Below are positions 29,301 through 37,596 of a stretch of 64,000 nt of DNA, piece by piece. The notes under the pieces were generated by a model, which was not told where the DNA came from, searched no databases, and worked only from the letters and a program-made list of their open reading frames with translations. The stretch is from Vibrio sp. 99-8-1. GTDB lineage: Bacteria > Pseudomonadota > Gammaproteobacteria > Enterobacterales > Vibrionaceae. Position numbers and translations under genes: made by a program. The DNA lies in assembly GCF_013114595.1 (NCBI RefSeq), contig NZ_VTXE01000009.1, forward strand, positions 1 to 64,000. The letters run 5' to 3'. The first letter of the stretch is position 1, and each line of letters starts with the position of its first letter.

Positions 29301-29381
29301 AAGGGGGCAAGTTTGTATCGAGACTCTACATTTGGTTCCACTGCTCGTCATGGTACACCTGTAAAAATCGAAAAGGTGTAA
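26334..29381 (+). CDS. molybdopterin oxidoreductase catalytic subunit, TtrA-like
   Basis: A 1015-residue Mo-bis-MGD oxidoreductase. MDRRQFLKSG begins a textbook twin-arginine signal, which is why the ATG at 26334 is preferred to one at 26319. The [4Fe-4S] site is CFGCYNVCG with a fourth Cys (TLCGRG) displaced by a long insertion, as in the TtrA/ArrA/SrdA branch. DSYCGHQQ near residue 245 is a candidate for the Cys that ligates molybdenum. The C-terminal molydopterin-binding domain ends in a normal manner. The enzyme would reduce (or oxidise) a sulfur, selenium or arsenic type compound in the periplasm; the substrate cannot be fixed. It terminates with a strong hairpin. Confidence 0.87.
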   Translation: MDRRQFLKSGVAATISGGVSSAVSASTNSNDHNISRYAPLSAEPEFLIGPDNRLVNNPKQRFAFTKCFGCYNVCGARIRIDNETDEIIRVCGNPYALSTQAGNPTPMEVPPQQAMSQLMAENGNQNRSTLCGRGNAVPDAVTDSRRVTQCLKRVGKRGDNQWKSIPYEQLIDEVVNGGDLFGEGNVEGLADIYRNENLANSAYPDFGPSKNQLLMTGCSEDPARWNFYKRFSEAAWGTPNVGNKDSYCGHQQVAGCALGVEDGANSGALPTTDFEHCEFAIFIGTNPGLSGISLNSASRRLADARTENPNFSYVVIDPILRSLTSSSTPEQGEWIPIRPSGDTALMHAMMQHIINSKRYNKRYLSSCSQQGAEKSGEINYTNAPYLVVTDSKHPLYRKFLTAESCGVGDSETKMVIDESSQTLLTSNHDGACDINFKGQVIDKDGKKIDVATAFSLLTQRVNEHSLDDYSQECQIPVDKIIQLANEFSAHGRRVSIETNTGCNASDGGQFAFAMIMLATLVGAHNAKGGMLHTGSMGYENTSPLYDLMAFEHAHIDGFNAERSGDYRQSHEYKEKVKQGKNPFPSDMPWNETFIQDNAGELLLAHANANPFQFKAWIAWANNPLYACSGLKDQVEESIKDPKQLGLIIASDPYFNETNIYADYFVPDLAQYEQWGASRQWGSELMGDVVSFPIITPRTPLNAEGNRVCMEQFLIDIAKQVELNGFGENAFKDAQGEKQSLHTPEDYYIPVLANLAHSDGALPTPTEEDVSFTSVDRIYPLLKSRLKSEEIGPTMFLFTRGGRHYSVESRYEGEFFNEMMRWDAQFQVYNEGLAHVTNFHSGEYLDGLPVFDKQRFWDGTAIRDLWSEEEYPFYFSTFKHQLRSPYSVNLKSITALGAENYIQMHEKDAQKYGLKSGDIARVTSPKGKYIQGVVQADKTVAEGAIVVPLGFGHTAFGASDITIDGKTLSAISQRRGGMAVNEFNAVDPTRKGASLYRDSTFGSTARHGTPVKIEKV

Positions 29382-29400
29382 CCACTAATGTTGTTGATTT

Positions 29401-29428
29401 AAGGTCACTGAGTCAGTGACCTTTTTTA
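29401..29428 (+). terminator. intrinsic terminator of the molybdopterin reductase operon
   Basis: The perfect stem AAGGTCACTG / CAGTGACCTT is followed by TTTTTATT, 20 bases after the stop codon. Confidence 0.85.
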
Positions 29429-29524
29429 TTGTTAACTTTTATCACCGCACTCCAACATGCTTAATGGCCGTACCATTAACACTGCACTAATAAAGTGAAC
29501 ATTAATATTTCATTCACCATTGAG

Positions 29525-30220
29525 CTATAACGTGTTGTCACTCTTCTCTTCGGTAATAATATTCACCGTGTCGTCCAACATGTTGACCACTGCATAGTAG
29601 TGGAACATAGGATCACCATAATGCTTAAAACTGAATCGATACTCAGAAGCTGGGGCCAAAATATCACTCTGTTCAACTTTAGCTAAGTCATAACCGTCCT
29701 GTTGATACAGCTCAGTTTCTTTGACTTTTTTTTCTGCATTTTTCCACTGAGAATCTCGGCTTAACTTAGGTTCGATAGAGGGGTTGCTCGGATAGTGAGT
29801 ACCATTGAACTGCATACGTCTATAGGAGCCATTACTCCAAACGATAAGATCTTTCCAATCATTAGTTACTTTGTTGTCGACCAGTATTGGAGTGCGCACT
29901 ACCGTCATTCTTGACAGCACATTTCCTTGCGCACTTAACAGGTAAGCGGTACATCCGCCACTGCCACAAAACCAGGAACTATCTAGTAACACCAACAGCT
30001 CTTTGCTGCCATCACCATTGAGGTCGGCTTGTCCATATAGATACTGAATATTATCCTTCTCAAGCGATAAACCTTCAGGAGCTAAGATTACCCTATCAAC
30101 AAGCTGAGCGACATCTGCTTCTATATATGAAGCCGTCTCTTCACCCACTATACTTGGAGAGGTTTGGCAGCCCCACATGAAGATAGAACAAGTCAGCAGT
30201 AAAACCGTATTCAATCTCAT
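29525..30220 (-). CDS. putative lipoprotein, unknown function
   Basis: A 231-residue protein with a type II signal peptide ending in the lipobox FMWGC (Cys at about 18), so it is probably lipid-anchored. The middle contains ADLNGDGSKELLVLLD, a calcium-binding-like FG-GAP/EF-hand loop often seen in periplasmic proteins, and a short FCGSGGC disulfide-type pair. No function is recognised. ATG with GAGGGA upstream. It is convergent with the molybdopterin operon and appears monocistronic. Confidence 0.8.
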   Translation of the reverse strand: MRLNTVLLLTCSIFMWGCQTSPSIVGEETASYIEADVAQLVDRVILAPEGLSLEKDNIQYLYGQADLNGDGSKELLVLLDSSWFCGSGGCTAYLLSAQGNVLSRMTVVRTPILVDNKVTNDWKDLIVWSNGSYRRMQFNGTHYPSNPSIEPKLSRDSQWKNAEKKVKETELYQQDGYDLAKVEQSDILAPASEYRFSFKHYGDPMFHYYAVVNMLDDTVNIITEEKSDNTL

Positions 30221-30373
30221 TTTTAATCCCTCATTCTTTTAGCATACATCGATACTGATCTAAATTTCGCCTAAACCAGATAATGGCATCAGATAATAGT
30301 ACATAAGTCATTAAATCTCAGCTTAAGATAATTTAACTTTCTTTGTACATTCCTATTGTGTAAAAACGATTTA

Positions 30374-30402
30374 AGCCACTCAAAACAAAGTTTTGAGTGG
30401 CT
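30374..30402 (-). terminator. probable terminator of the triple-RidA gene
   Basis: The 13-bp perfect stem AGCCACTCAAAAC / GTTTTGAGTGGCT with a 3-base loop lies 80 bases after the stop codon. The T run after it is interrupted (TTAAATCGTTTTT), so strength is uncertain. Confidence 0.55.
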
Positions 30403-30480
30403 ATTAGTATCAACATCGTCATGGGATAACCAGATCTAAATTCGATCTCAACAATCCCAATCTTGTTAATTTAGCAAAAC

Positions 30481-31743
30481 TTATGCGTCTGGTGGTGTAC
30501 CTTCACCGTTTGAAACTACAGCATCAATTTGTACTAACGCATCCATAGCAATCGCCGACACTCCAACTACCGTTCTTGCAGGAAGTTCACCTTCAAAGAA
30601 AGAGGCATAAACATCATTAACGGCCTCAAGGTCATCAATGTTTTTAAGCTGAATATTTACTTTTACGATATCGTCCATTACATGGCCGATACTTTCTACT
30701 ATCGCTTTGATATTGCTTAAACACTGTCTTGCTTGCTCATTTATTGCAGTTGAAACCACTTGATTACTTTCTGCATCAATAGGTAACTGTCCCGCAATAT
30801 GGTTGTAATGAGAGAAAGCGACGGTTTGAGTATGTAAGGCATTTAAAGGCGCTTTATCGGTATTATTAGCTTTGATTACGATACCGTGTCTATCTTCAAT
30901 TTCTTGCGGTGGAGTACCATCACCATGCGACACAACGGCATCTATTTGAACCGATGCCCCCATTGGTAATGCCTCCGCAGCAATAATCGTTCTTGCTGGA
31001 ACATACGCAACGGTTCTCGCTATCGCTGAATCAGGGAAGAAGGTGCTATAAACTTCGTTAACAGCATCAAGATTAGAGAGATCATCAAGATAGACATTAA
31101 TCTTCACGATATCGTCAAAAGGTACATCAATACTTTCCAAAATAGACTTTATGTTACGTAAACACTGTTTAGTTTGCTCTTTCACTCCACCAGCAACAAT
31201 GGTGTCTGAATTCGGCTCTACAGGTAGCTGAGCAGAGATGTTGTTGTAGTGAGAAAAAGCGACGGTTTGGGTGTATAAACCTGTTGGTGCGTTGTCGCTA
31301 TTTTTGGCTACTTTTACCAATGGGCAAGGATCTTGTGGTGCAGTGCCTTCACCATTAGAGATAAGCGCATCCATTTGTACCAAAGCACCAGTTAAAGGTA
31401 AAGCAGCAACAGCAACAGTAGTTCGAGTAGGGAGGTATTCTTGGAAGAAGGTTGAATAGACTTCGTTAATCGCCTCGATATCTGAAATGTTTTTTGCAAA
31501 CACATTGATTTTAACAACATCGTCCATGACATGATCAATACTTTCTACGATGGCTTTAATGTTACGCAAACATTGATCAGCCTGCTCTTTTATCCCACCC
31601 GCAACTATCTCGTTTGTTTTAGGATCTACCGGCAACTGCGCTGAGATATTATTGTAGTGAGAGAAAGCAACTGTCTGTGTTGATAGAGAGCTTGTAGGTG
31701 CATTTGTTGTGTTTCTTGAAAGTTTAATGATACCGCCAGTCAT
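30481..31743 (-). CDS. protein of three tandem RidA domains
   Basis: A 420-residue protein made of three full RidA/YjgF domains (about 1-136, 137-282 and 283-420). Each repeats the core TQTVAFSHYN, QCL-NIK, DD[IV]VK[IV]N and VNEVYSTFF-like segments. The substrate-binding Arg is kept in each domain (PTRTTV, PARTII, PARTVV). Canonical RidA has Glu near the C-terminus (IEIEAIA); here Asp stands in all three (VQMDAL, VQIDAV, VQIDAV). Normal RidA is a roughly 125-residue homotrimer with active sites between subunits, so this could be a one-chain trimer. Domain 2 has a small internal duplication around ARTVAYVPART. The ATG has AGGAGA upstream. It diverges from the YheO-RidA-symporter-lyase operon. 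Confidence 0.9.
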   Translation of the reverse strand: MTGGIIKLSRNTTNAPTSSLSTQTVAFSHYNNISAQLPVDPKTNEIVAGGIKEQADQCLRNIKAIVESIDHVMDDVVKINVFAKNISDIEAINEVYSTFFQEYLPTRTTVAVAALPLTGALVQMDALISNGEGTAPQDPCPLVKVAKNSDNAPTGLYTQTVAFSHYNNISAQLPVEPNSDTIVAGGVKEQTKQCLRNIKSILESIDVPFDDIVKINVYLDDLSNLDAVNEVYSTFFPDSAIARTVAYVPARTIIAAEALPMGASVQIDAVVSHGDGTPPQEIEDRHGIVIKANNTDKAPLNALHTQTVAFSHYNHIAGQLPIDAESNQVVSTAINEQARQCLSNIKAIVESIGHVMDDIVKVNIQLKNIDDLEAVNDVYASFFEGELPARTVVGVSAIAMDALVQIDAVVSNGEGTPPDA

Positions 31744-32448
31744 ACCTAGTATCTCCTGTTTGATATGAATTTATATGATGTCTGTATATCTACGCTTAGC
31801 CTTTGGCCAGTTAAAAATGTTCACCTAACAAAGCAGAATTATTTTTAACATTTAAGCGGCAACAGCTTGGCAGGTAACATTAAAATAAATCATAAAAAGC
31901 ATGTTGATTAGAACCAAGTATCGGTGTGGGTATGATTATTTATGAAATAATTTAGCCACTGGTCAAACTAATCACTGGCTCAAATACACTAAATTCGATA
32001 CATGGTTTTATCCTAGTAGCAACACTCAAAAAGAACGGTGTTTTCTTTATCATCCAAAAACCAGTTATCAATTAATCAAGAAATCAATTCCATCAACAAG
32101 CTATTGCAGATAGAAATGGGGATATCTCTCTGCATATATATTCAGTAACTAATTTTGATCGCATTATAGTAAAAAACATATTAGTAAAATTCGAATGAAT
32201 TTATTAACAAAAAAACACAAACAGCTCACTTATACCTATCAGTAAATTTAACAACTTATCATTAAGTTCATAAAAATAATTAATGATGAATTTTCCTCAT
32301 GATGATGTGGATAATTTATCAATATAAATATTTATTATCATGAGGTAGTTTTATCACCAGAAACATTAAGCACCAGCAACACTCAGTTATTAATAAACAG
32401 ACAGGCGAAGGAATATCATCCTTCAATAAATTCTAGGAAAGATACCCT
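31744..32448. other. long divergent intergenic region
   Basis: About 700 AT-rich bases separate the triple-RidA gene from the YheO-type regulator. No gene is visible. The main structure is the inverted repeat at 32295-32345, about 100 bases before the regulator start. Confidence 0.45.
32295..32345. promoter_or_regulatory. inverted repeat, candidate operator of the YheO-type regulator
   Basis: CCTCATGAT (32295-32303) and ATCATGAGG (32337-32345) are perfect inverted copies spaced 33 bases. Similarity extends to 11 of 12 positions per arm. It lies in the divergent promoter region of two RidA-related units. Assignment to the neighbouring regulator is inference. Confidence 0.4.
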
Positions 32449-33069
32449 ATGAAGATCGAAGTCGATTTAAACATTTTAGCCAAGTTTCTAGCTGGCGTGA
32501 TGGGATCACATTGTGAAATTGTTATTCATGATCTAACCGACTTATCAAATTCAGTTGTCATTATCGAAAATGGACATCTCACAAATAGAGAAGTTGGCTC
32601 TCCTGCCACCGATCTAGCTCTAAAGAAGATAAAAAACATACAAAATGGCAGCGAAGATCCATACTCGTTAAATTATGTAGGCAGAGTACAAAGTGGCGTA
32701 AAGCTTCGTTCATCGACTCTCATTATCTCCAAAGGAGAGAAACCTACCTACATGCTGTGCATCAATATCGATGATAGCAAAATAGAAAATGCCCTAAGCT
32801 CAATCAAAGCAATCCTGCCACACAATAACGTTGAGCAATATAAAAATGAAACCTTTCATAACTCTGTTGAAGATGTCACTAACAACATCATCCAGAAAAC
32901 CATGAACAACATGAAAATCAATAACCTATCTAGACTATTACTCGATGAAAAAATAAATTTCGTCAAGAACATTGATGAAACAGGATTATTTACAATTAAA
33001 GGTAACGTTCAAAAAATATCCAAAATGATTGGAATTTCCGAACAAACTTTATATCGATATTTAAAATAA
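32449..33069 (+). CDS. YheO/DauR-type PAS-HTH transcriptional regulator
   Basis: A 206-residue regulator of the same family as that at 9556-10206. A YheO-like PAS domain is recognisable from HCEIVIHDLTDLSNSVVIIENG to YMLCINIDDS (about 20-110). The DauR-like HTH forms the very end (VQKISKMIGISEQTLYRYLK). SD is AGGAAAG. It is the first gene of a four-gene operon (RidA 9 bases downstream, then symporter and beta-lyase) and probably regulates that operon by sensing an amino acid or its breakdown product. Confidence 0.86.
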   Translation: MKIEVDLNILAKFLAGVMGSHCEIVIHDLTDLSNSVVIIENGHLTNREVGSPATDLALKKIKNIQNGSEDPYSLNYVGRVQSGVKLRSSTLIISKGEKPTYMLCINIDDSKIENALSSIKAILPHNNVEQYKNETFHNSVEDVTNNIIQKTMNNMKINNLSRLLLDEKINFVKNIDETGLFTIKGNVQKISKMIGISEQTLYRYLK

Positions 33070-33078
33070 GGAATCAAC

Positions 33079-33459
33079 ATGAAAGTTGACGTTGTATTTG
33101 CAGATTCGGCACCAAAAGCTGTTGGCTGCTATTGTCATATGGCCGTAATCGGCAATACAGGCTACATTTCCGGCCAGTTACCACTTGACCCAATATCAAT
33201 GAAAATTGAAGGAGAAACAGCCAAAGAACAAGCCATTCAGTCTCTGAATAACCTGCAAGCTATTTTAAATGAAAATGGTTTATCAAAAGAATCTGTCGCT
33301 AAAACGGTTATCTATCTTAAATATATTTCCGACTTTTCAGAAGTTAATGAAATATATAGCTCCTTTTTTGGTTCACACACACCAGCACGATCTTGCTTCT
33401 CAGTTCAAGCATTACCCATGAATGCACTCGTTGAAATAGAAGCGATTGTAGCTATTTAA
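33079..33459 (+). CDS. RidA family 2-iminobutanoate/2-iminopropanoate deaminase-like protein
   Basis: A 126-residue canonical RidA. It retains the features of the archetype: YISGQLPLDP, the carboxylate-binding Arg in PARSCFSV and the catalytic Glu in VEIEAIV. It should hydrolyse 2-aminoacrylate-type enamines/imines to keto acids and ammonia. It lies 9 bases after the regulator with AAGGA upstream. A beta-lyase two genes downstream would generate exactly such an intermediate, which gives the operon a coherent logic. Confidence 0.9.
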   Translation: MKVDVVFADSAPKAVGCYCHMAVIGNTGYISGQLPLDPISMKIEGETAKEQAIQSLNNLQAILNENGLSKESVAKTVIYLKYISDFSEVNEIYSSFFGSHTPARSCFSVQALPMNALVEIEAIVAI

Positions 33460-33529
33460 CCAATAAAATAAATACATCTTAACCCTATAAACAAACTTTT
33501 TATTTAAACTTAAAATAACGGAAATAATT

Positions 33530-34759
33530 ATGTGGAAAAAACTCGAACCTTATAAGTCATCAATAATATTGTTAATGGCATTATTTATAGGTGGCACTTT
33601 CGGAATTATTGCACCAGAAGTAGCATTAAATTTAAAGCCTCTAGGTAAAATTTTTCTTAACTTACTATTTATGATCATCGTCCCACTAGTGGGTATTAGT
33701 GTAATGTCATCCATTGCAGGCATGAGTGATCTAAAGAAACTGGGCAAAATATTAGCCATTATATTTATTGTCTCAATTGCTATGTCGATCATCCCTGCAC
33801 TAGGCATTATCGGTCTTGCTAACATTTACGATCCTGCTCAAGGAGTGACAATTGACCTAAGCCAAGAGTTCTCTGGTGGCAACGGTAATATGGACTTTGT
33901 TAGTATGTTTACCACTAACGATTTCTCCGGCCTTCTTTCAAAATCAAACATCTTAGCATTAATCGTCATGTGTATTCTGGCAGGTATTGCTATTGGTCAA
34001 TCAGGCGAGAAAGGAAAGCACATTGCATATTTACTAGAATGTGCAAACGAAGTAGTGATGAAAATCGTTTCAATTATTATGACCGTTGCTCCTATTGGTC
34101 TAGGTGCTTTCTTCGCGGCAACAATGGCAGAGCAAGATACCGAACTATTAGGTACATTTGCACGAGCGATTGGCTTATTTTTTGTTGCATCAGCAATCTA
34201 CTACGTTGTAGGCTCCACCATATACTCTTACATTGGTGGTGGTTCAAAAGGGGTGAAGGCGTTTTGGACCAATGCAGTGGAGCCAAGTATCACCTCATTA
34301 GGTACTTGCTCATCCCTCGGAACTCTGCCAGTAAACATTCGCGCCGCAAAGAAAATGGGCATCAGAGAAGATATTGTAGACATTTGCCTACCGCTACTTG
34401 TTAACTTAAACAAAGGTGGGGTAGCAATGATTGCAGCGCTTAAAATCGTGTTTATTTACTCTGTTCTAGGTCTGCCTTTTACACCTGACGTGTTCTTTAT
34501 GGCTATGGCCATCGCCGTACTTTCTGCAATTATTGTCGGCGGGGTACCTGGCGGCGCTTTCTTAGGTGAAATTTTCATAGTTACAACCCTAGGTCTACCT
34601 TTAGAAACCATCCCTATGCTAGTGGTTATTGGAACAATTACCGATGCACCAGCAACACTCATCAATGTCATCCACGACTTAAACGCCACTCAAATTGTGG
34701 AGCGTTTTATGAGTAAAGATAAACAACACGATGTTTCTGTTGAAACTCAAATTGCATAA
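33530..34759 (+). CDS. dicarboxylate/amino acid:cation symporter, DAACS family
   Basis: A 409-residue secondary transporter with eight helices and two re-entrant loops expected. DAACS landmarks are [20 protein letters not shown] near the N-terminus, the serine-rich re-entrant loop [13 protein letters not shown] at about 268, and NLNKGGVAM in place of the usual N-x-x-G-T motif of helix 7. Family members import glutamate, aspartate, C4-dicarboxylates, serine or cystine. Clustering with a cystathionine beta-lyase suggests a sulfur amino acid or other beta-substituted amino acid; this is inference. It lies 70 bases after ridA. Confidence 0.88.
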   Translation: MWKKLEPYKSSIILLMALFIGGTFGIIAPEVALNLKPLGKIFLNLLFMIIVPLVGISVMSSIAGMSDLKKLGKILAIIFIVSIAMSIIPALGIIGLANIYDPAQGVTIDLSQEFSGGNGNMDFVSMFTTNDFSGLLSKSNILALIVMCILAGIAIGQSGEKGKHIAYLLECANEVVMKIVSIIMTVAPIGLGAFFAATMAEQDTELLGTFARAIGLFFVASAIYYVVGSTIYSYIGGGSKGVKAFWTNAVEPSITSLGTCSSLGTLPVNIRAAKKMGIREDIVDICLPLLVNLNKGGVAMIAALKIVFIYSVLGLPFTPDVFFMAMAIAVLSAIIVGGVPGGAFLGEIFIVTTLGLPLETIPMLVVIGTITDAPATLINVIHDLNATQIVERFMSKDKQHDVSVETQIA

Positions 34760-34770
34760 CGGTGAATAAA

Positions 34771-35961
34771 ATGACGTCAAATAAAATGGACACAAAATTG
34801 GTAACGGCTGGACGTACAACACGATTTCAGCAAGGCTCTGTAAACCCTGTCATTCAACGGGCATCATCTTTGGTCTTTGACTCGGTTAAAGCCAAAAAAG
34901 CGGCAACAGCAAAACGTGGCGAAGGTGAGTTGTTTTACGGCCGACGCGGTACACTAACTCATTTCTCTTTTCAACAAGCAATGTGTGAACTAGAAGGAGG
35001 AGCAGGTTGTGCCTTGTACCCATGCGGAGCAGCGGCTATCTCCAACGCCATCTTATCGTTTGTAAAAAATGGCGATCACGTTTTAATGACGGGAGGCGCC
35101 TACGAGCCGACTCAAGACTTCTGTAATGTCATTCTCAAAGATATGGGGGTATCTACAACCTATTACGATCCAATGGTTGGTTTTGGTATCGCCGAATTAA
35201 TACAGGAAAATACCAAAGTTGTTTTCTTAGAGTCCCCAAGCTCGATAACAATGGAGGTACAAGATATTCCGGCAATGGTTGCCGCTATTCGCAAAGTAAA
35301 TCCTGAAATAATCATAATGATCGATAATACCTGGGCTGCGGGTATTTTGTTCCCGGCACTTGAGTACGATATTGATATTTCAATTCAAGCGGGAACCAAA
35401 TACATTGTTGGTCATTCTGATGCCATGCTAGGTACCGCAGTATCGAATCAACGCTGCTGGGAGCAATTACGTGAACGCTCATATTTGATGGGGCAGATGG
35501 TTGATGCCGATACTGCCTATGTTGCCTCCCGTGGTCTACGCACTATGGGCATTCGATTAAAACAACATGCTGAGAACAGTATTAAAGTTGCGCAATGGTT
35601 AAGTGAACGTCCAGAAGTTGCTTATGTCAATCACCCAGCACTACCTAGCTGCAAAGGTCATGAGTTTTACGTTCGAGATTTTAACGGTTGTAACGGCCTA
35701 TTTTCTTTCGTATTAAACCAACGTTTATCAGATCAACAACTGGCACATTATTTAGATAATTTTCAACATTTCAGCATGGCCTACTCATGGGGAGGTTATG
35801 AATCACTGGTATTAGCGAATCAGCCAGATGAGCTAAATGCCATTCGTCCTGCTGGTAAAGTTGAGTTCACAGGAACATTGGTTCGACTGCATATTGGCCT
35901 AGAGGACTGTGACGACTTAATTGAAGATTTACATCAAGGATTTTGTCGTATAACGAGTTAG
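34771..35961 (+). CDS. metC: cystathionine beta-lyase / C-S lyase, PLP-dependent
   Basis: A 396-residue Cys/Met-metabolism PLP enzyme. Landmarks are [11 protein letters not shown] (phosphate-binding Tyr/Arg), [22 protein letters not shown] with the cofactor Asp, and the Schiff-base Lys in [12 protein letters not shown] (about residue 210). [10 protein letters not shown] and the substrate-binding Arg of [10 protein letters not shown] follow, as in MetC. It splits cystathionine (and often cystine) to pyruvate and ammonia through 2-aminoacrylate. ATG at 34771 is preferred to GTG at 34762 because GGTGA lies just upstream. It overlaps the symporter unit by spacing only 11 bases. It may be a catabolic C-S lyase rather than the biosynthetic MetC. 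A MetR-like gene follows. Confidence 0.85.
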   Translation: MTSNKMDTKLVTAGRTTRFQQGSVNPVIQRASSLVFDSVKAKKAATAKRGEGELFYGRRGTLTHFSFQQAMCELEGGAGCALYPCGAAAISNAILSFVKNGDHVLMTGGAYEPTQDFCNVILKDMGVSTTYYDPMVGFGIAELIQENTKVVFLESPSSITMEVQDIPAMVAAIRKVNPEIIIMIDNTWAAGILFPALEYDIDISIQAGTKYIVGHSDAMLGTAVSNQRCWEQLRERSYLMGQMVDADTAYVASRGLRTMGIRLKQHAENSIKVAQWLSERPEVAYVNHPALPSCKGHEFYVRDFNGCNGLFSFVLNQRLSDQQLAHYLDNFQHFSMAYSWGGYESLVLANQPDELNAIRPAGKVEFTGTLVRLHIGLEDCDDLIEDLHQGFCRITS

Positions 35962-36000
35962 TAAAATAGGACTATTAAATGTAAAACCGATATTCCTAGC

Positions 36001-36031
36001 AAACAGAAACCCTATTTAGGGTTTCTGTTTT
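36001..36031 (+). terminator. intrinsic terminator of the RidA/symporter/lyase operon
   Basis: The long perfect stem AAACAGAAACCCTA / TAGGGTTTCTGTTT is followed by T residues, 40 bases after the lyase stop codon. Confidence 0.85.
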
Positions 36032-36163
36032 AGTTACGAAGTAAGAAAAATATCACTAAATACAATCTAGAAGACAATAATCAATAGACCTCATTTACAG
36101 CAAACGGTGGTCACGCTACATTACCGTTAAATAGGCGGATTCAGGTTAAGTTGAAAATATTAT

Positions 36164-37075
36164 ATGATTGAGATTAAACATTTGCGTACTCTTTCAACTC
36201 TCCGAGATACCGGTTCTTTGACAGCAACAGCTAATATTCTCTGTCTAACCCAGTCCGCTCTTTCTCATCAACTTAAAGATCTTGAACAAAGATTAGGCTG
36301 CCCTCTTTTTCTTCGAAAAACTCGCCCTGTTCGATTTACTCCAGAAGGTAATATTTTACTAAAACTTGCTGATGAGTTTATTCCTAAAATTGCGGCTACC
36401 GAACATCAATTAGCCAACCTAAAAGAAGATACAAATGGACGTTTACATATGGCGATCGATTGCCATTCGTGCTTCCAATGGCTAATGCCTGCACTCAAGG
36501 AGTACCAAAGCCATTGGCCCGACGTAACTCTCGATTTTTCATCCGGTTTTGGTTTTGAACCCCTACCTGCCATTGTGTCTGGCGAACTGGATTTAGTAAT
36601 AACATCTGATGTGCAGATAAAGAGTGAAATCCATTACGAACCTCTATTTGATTTTGAGATGAAACTGCTCGTCTCTCCAAGCCACCCACTAGCGAACAAA
36701 GACATTATTACAGCACAAGACTTAGCTGATGAAACTATCCTTATTTACCCGGTACAAAAGCAGCGATTAGATATCGTAAAACACTTCTTACAACCAGAAG
36801 GAGTAGAACCAAAAGTATGGAAACAAGCTGACAATACTCTAATGCTAGTTCAGATGGTTTCTGCCGGATTGGGGGTTGCTGCCCTGCCCAATTGGGCTGT
36901 GCATGATTTTGCTAGACAAAAATTAGTGGTAAGCAAATCTCTTGGTGAAGGGCTATGGCTAAGGTTATTTGCAGCAATTAGAGCGTCGGAGCTTGAGCGT
37001 CAATATCTTCAGTCTTTTTTTGCTATCGCTAAACAGCAATGTCAGAGCTATTTACAAGGTATAAAAGCGCCGTAA
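36164..37075 (+). CDS. metR: LysR family regulator, MetR-like
   Basis: A 303-residue LysR protein that opens MIEIKHLRTLSTLRDTGSL, very like MetR, with its HTH at about 18-45 (ATANILCLTQSALSHQLKDLE). The effector domain contains CHSCFQWLMPAL, typical of MetR, which uses homocysteine as co-effector to activate methionine genes. No strong ribosome site is seen before ATG 36164. It follows the beta-lyase operon after a terminator, so it is a separate unit. The neighbouring C-S lyase releases homocysteine, which fits functionally. Confidence 0.85.
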   Translation: MIEIKHLRTLSTLRDTGSLTATANILCLTQSALSHQLKDLEQRLGCPLFLRKTRPVRFTPEGNILLKLADEFIPKIAATEHQLANLKEDTNGRLHMAIDCHSCFQWLMPALKEYQSHWPDVTLDFSSGFGFEPLPAIVSGELDLVITSDVQIKSEIHYEPLFDFEMKLLVSPSHPLANKDIITAQDLADETILIYPVQKQRLDIVKHFLQPEGVEPKVWKQADNTLMLVQMVSAGLGVAALPNWAVHDFARQKLVVSKSLGEGLWLRLFAAIRASELERQYLQSFFAIAKQQCQSYLQGIKAP

Positions 37076-37386
37076 CAAAAGATCCCCATCTAAAACGAGG
37101 CTCATTTATTAAAGTACTGCGACCTGAGTTCTAATACCGATGACGATCGTTCAAAGCATTGCATCCTCAAAATAAAAGCAATACCATTTTTCAAAAATAA
37201 CCATAAAAACCCCAAATAAAACAATACTTTCGCACAATGTCATGAGCTTTCATGCAACAAGATTTCAGACGACTATTAAAAACCCAAACCTTGTCGAATT
37301 TTTTTCAGTCTCACCTCTCCTGCTGTCGATTCCATATTTCTGTTCAAGTATAAACGGAGCACTACTCACTCACCTATGGACAATAA
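37076..37386 (+). other. promoter region of the peptide export operon
   Basis: About 310 bases with no convincing gene; a frame spanning 37242-37442 overlaps the HTH gene in another register and looks spurious. The 18-base inverted repeat found before the peptide genes is not present here in full. Confidence 0.4.
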
Positions 37387-37596
37387 ATGCAGACAATAAA
37401 ACAGCAACAAGTTGCCACCCTTTTATGTCAGGGGTTGTCTAACAAACAGATTGCTCGCCAACTCTACATATCGGAAAACACGGTCAAATACCACTGCAAA
37501 CAGCTTTTTAAAACCCATAACGTACAGTGTCGTACCCAACTTACTGCACATCTCTTAACTTGCTCCAAAAACACAAAAATGGAGCCTTGTAAGTGA
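37387..37596 (+). CDS. stand-alone LuxR-type HTH regulator, 69 aa
   Basis: A 69-residue protein consisting only of a GerE/LuxR C-terminal HTH domain: QQVATLLCQGLSNKQIARQL and ISENTVKYHCKQLFKTHNV are the classical scaffold and recognition helices. There is no receiver or autoinducer-binding domain, and an in-frame stop codon directly before ATG 37387 rules out a longer N-terminus. Its last codons overlap the GTG of the HlyD-type adaptor gene by four bases, so the two are translationally coupled. It is the natural candidate to bind the 18-base repeats before the peptide genes. A weak ribosome site makes the start slightly uncertain. Confidence 0.78.
   Translation: MQTIKQQQVATLLCQGLSNKQIARQLYISENTVKYHCKQLFKTHNVQCRTQLTAHLLTCSKNTKMEPCK

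Noticed and set aside
37242..37442. 66-codon frame before the HTH gene
   Set aside because: No family resemblance, overlaps the well-supported HTH gene and has no ribosome site.
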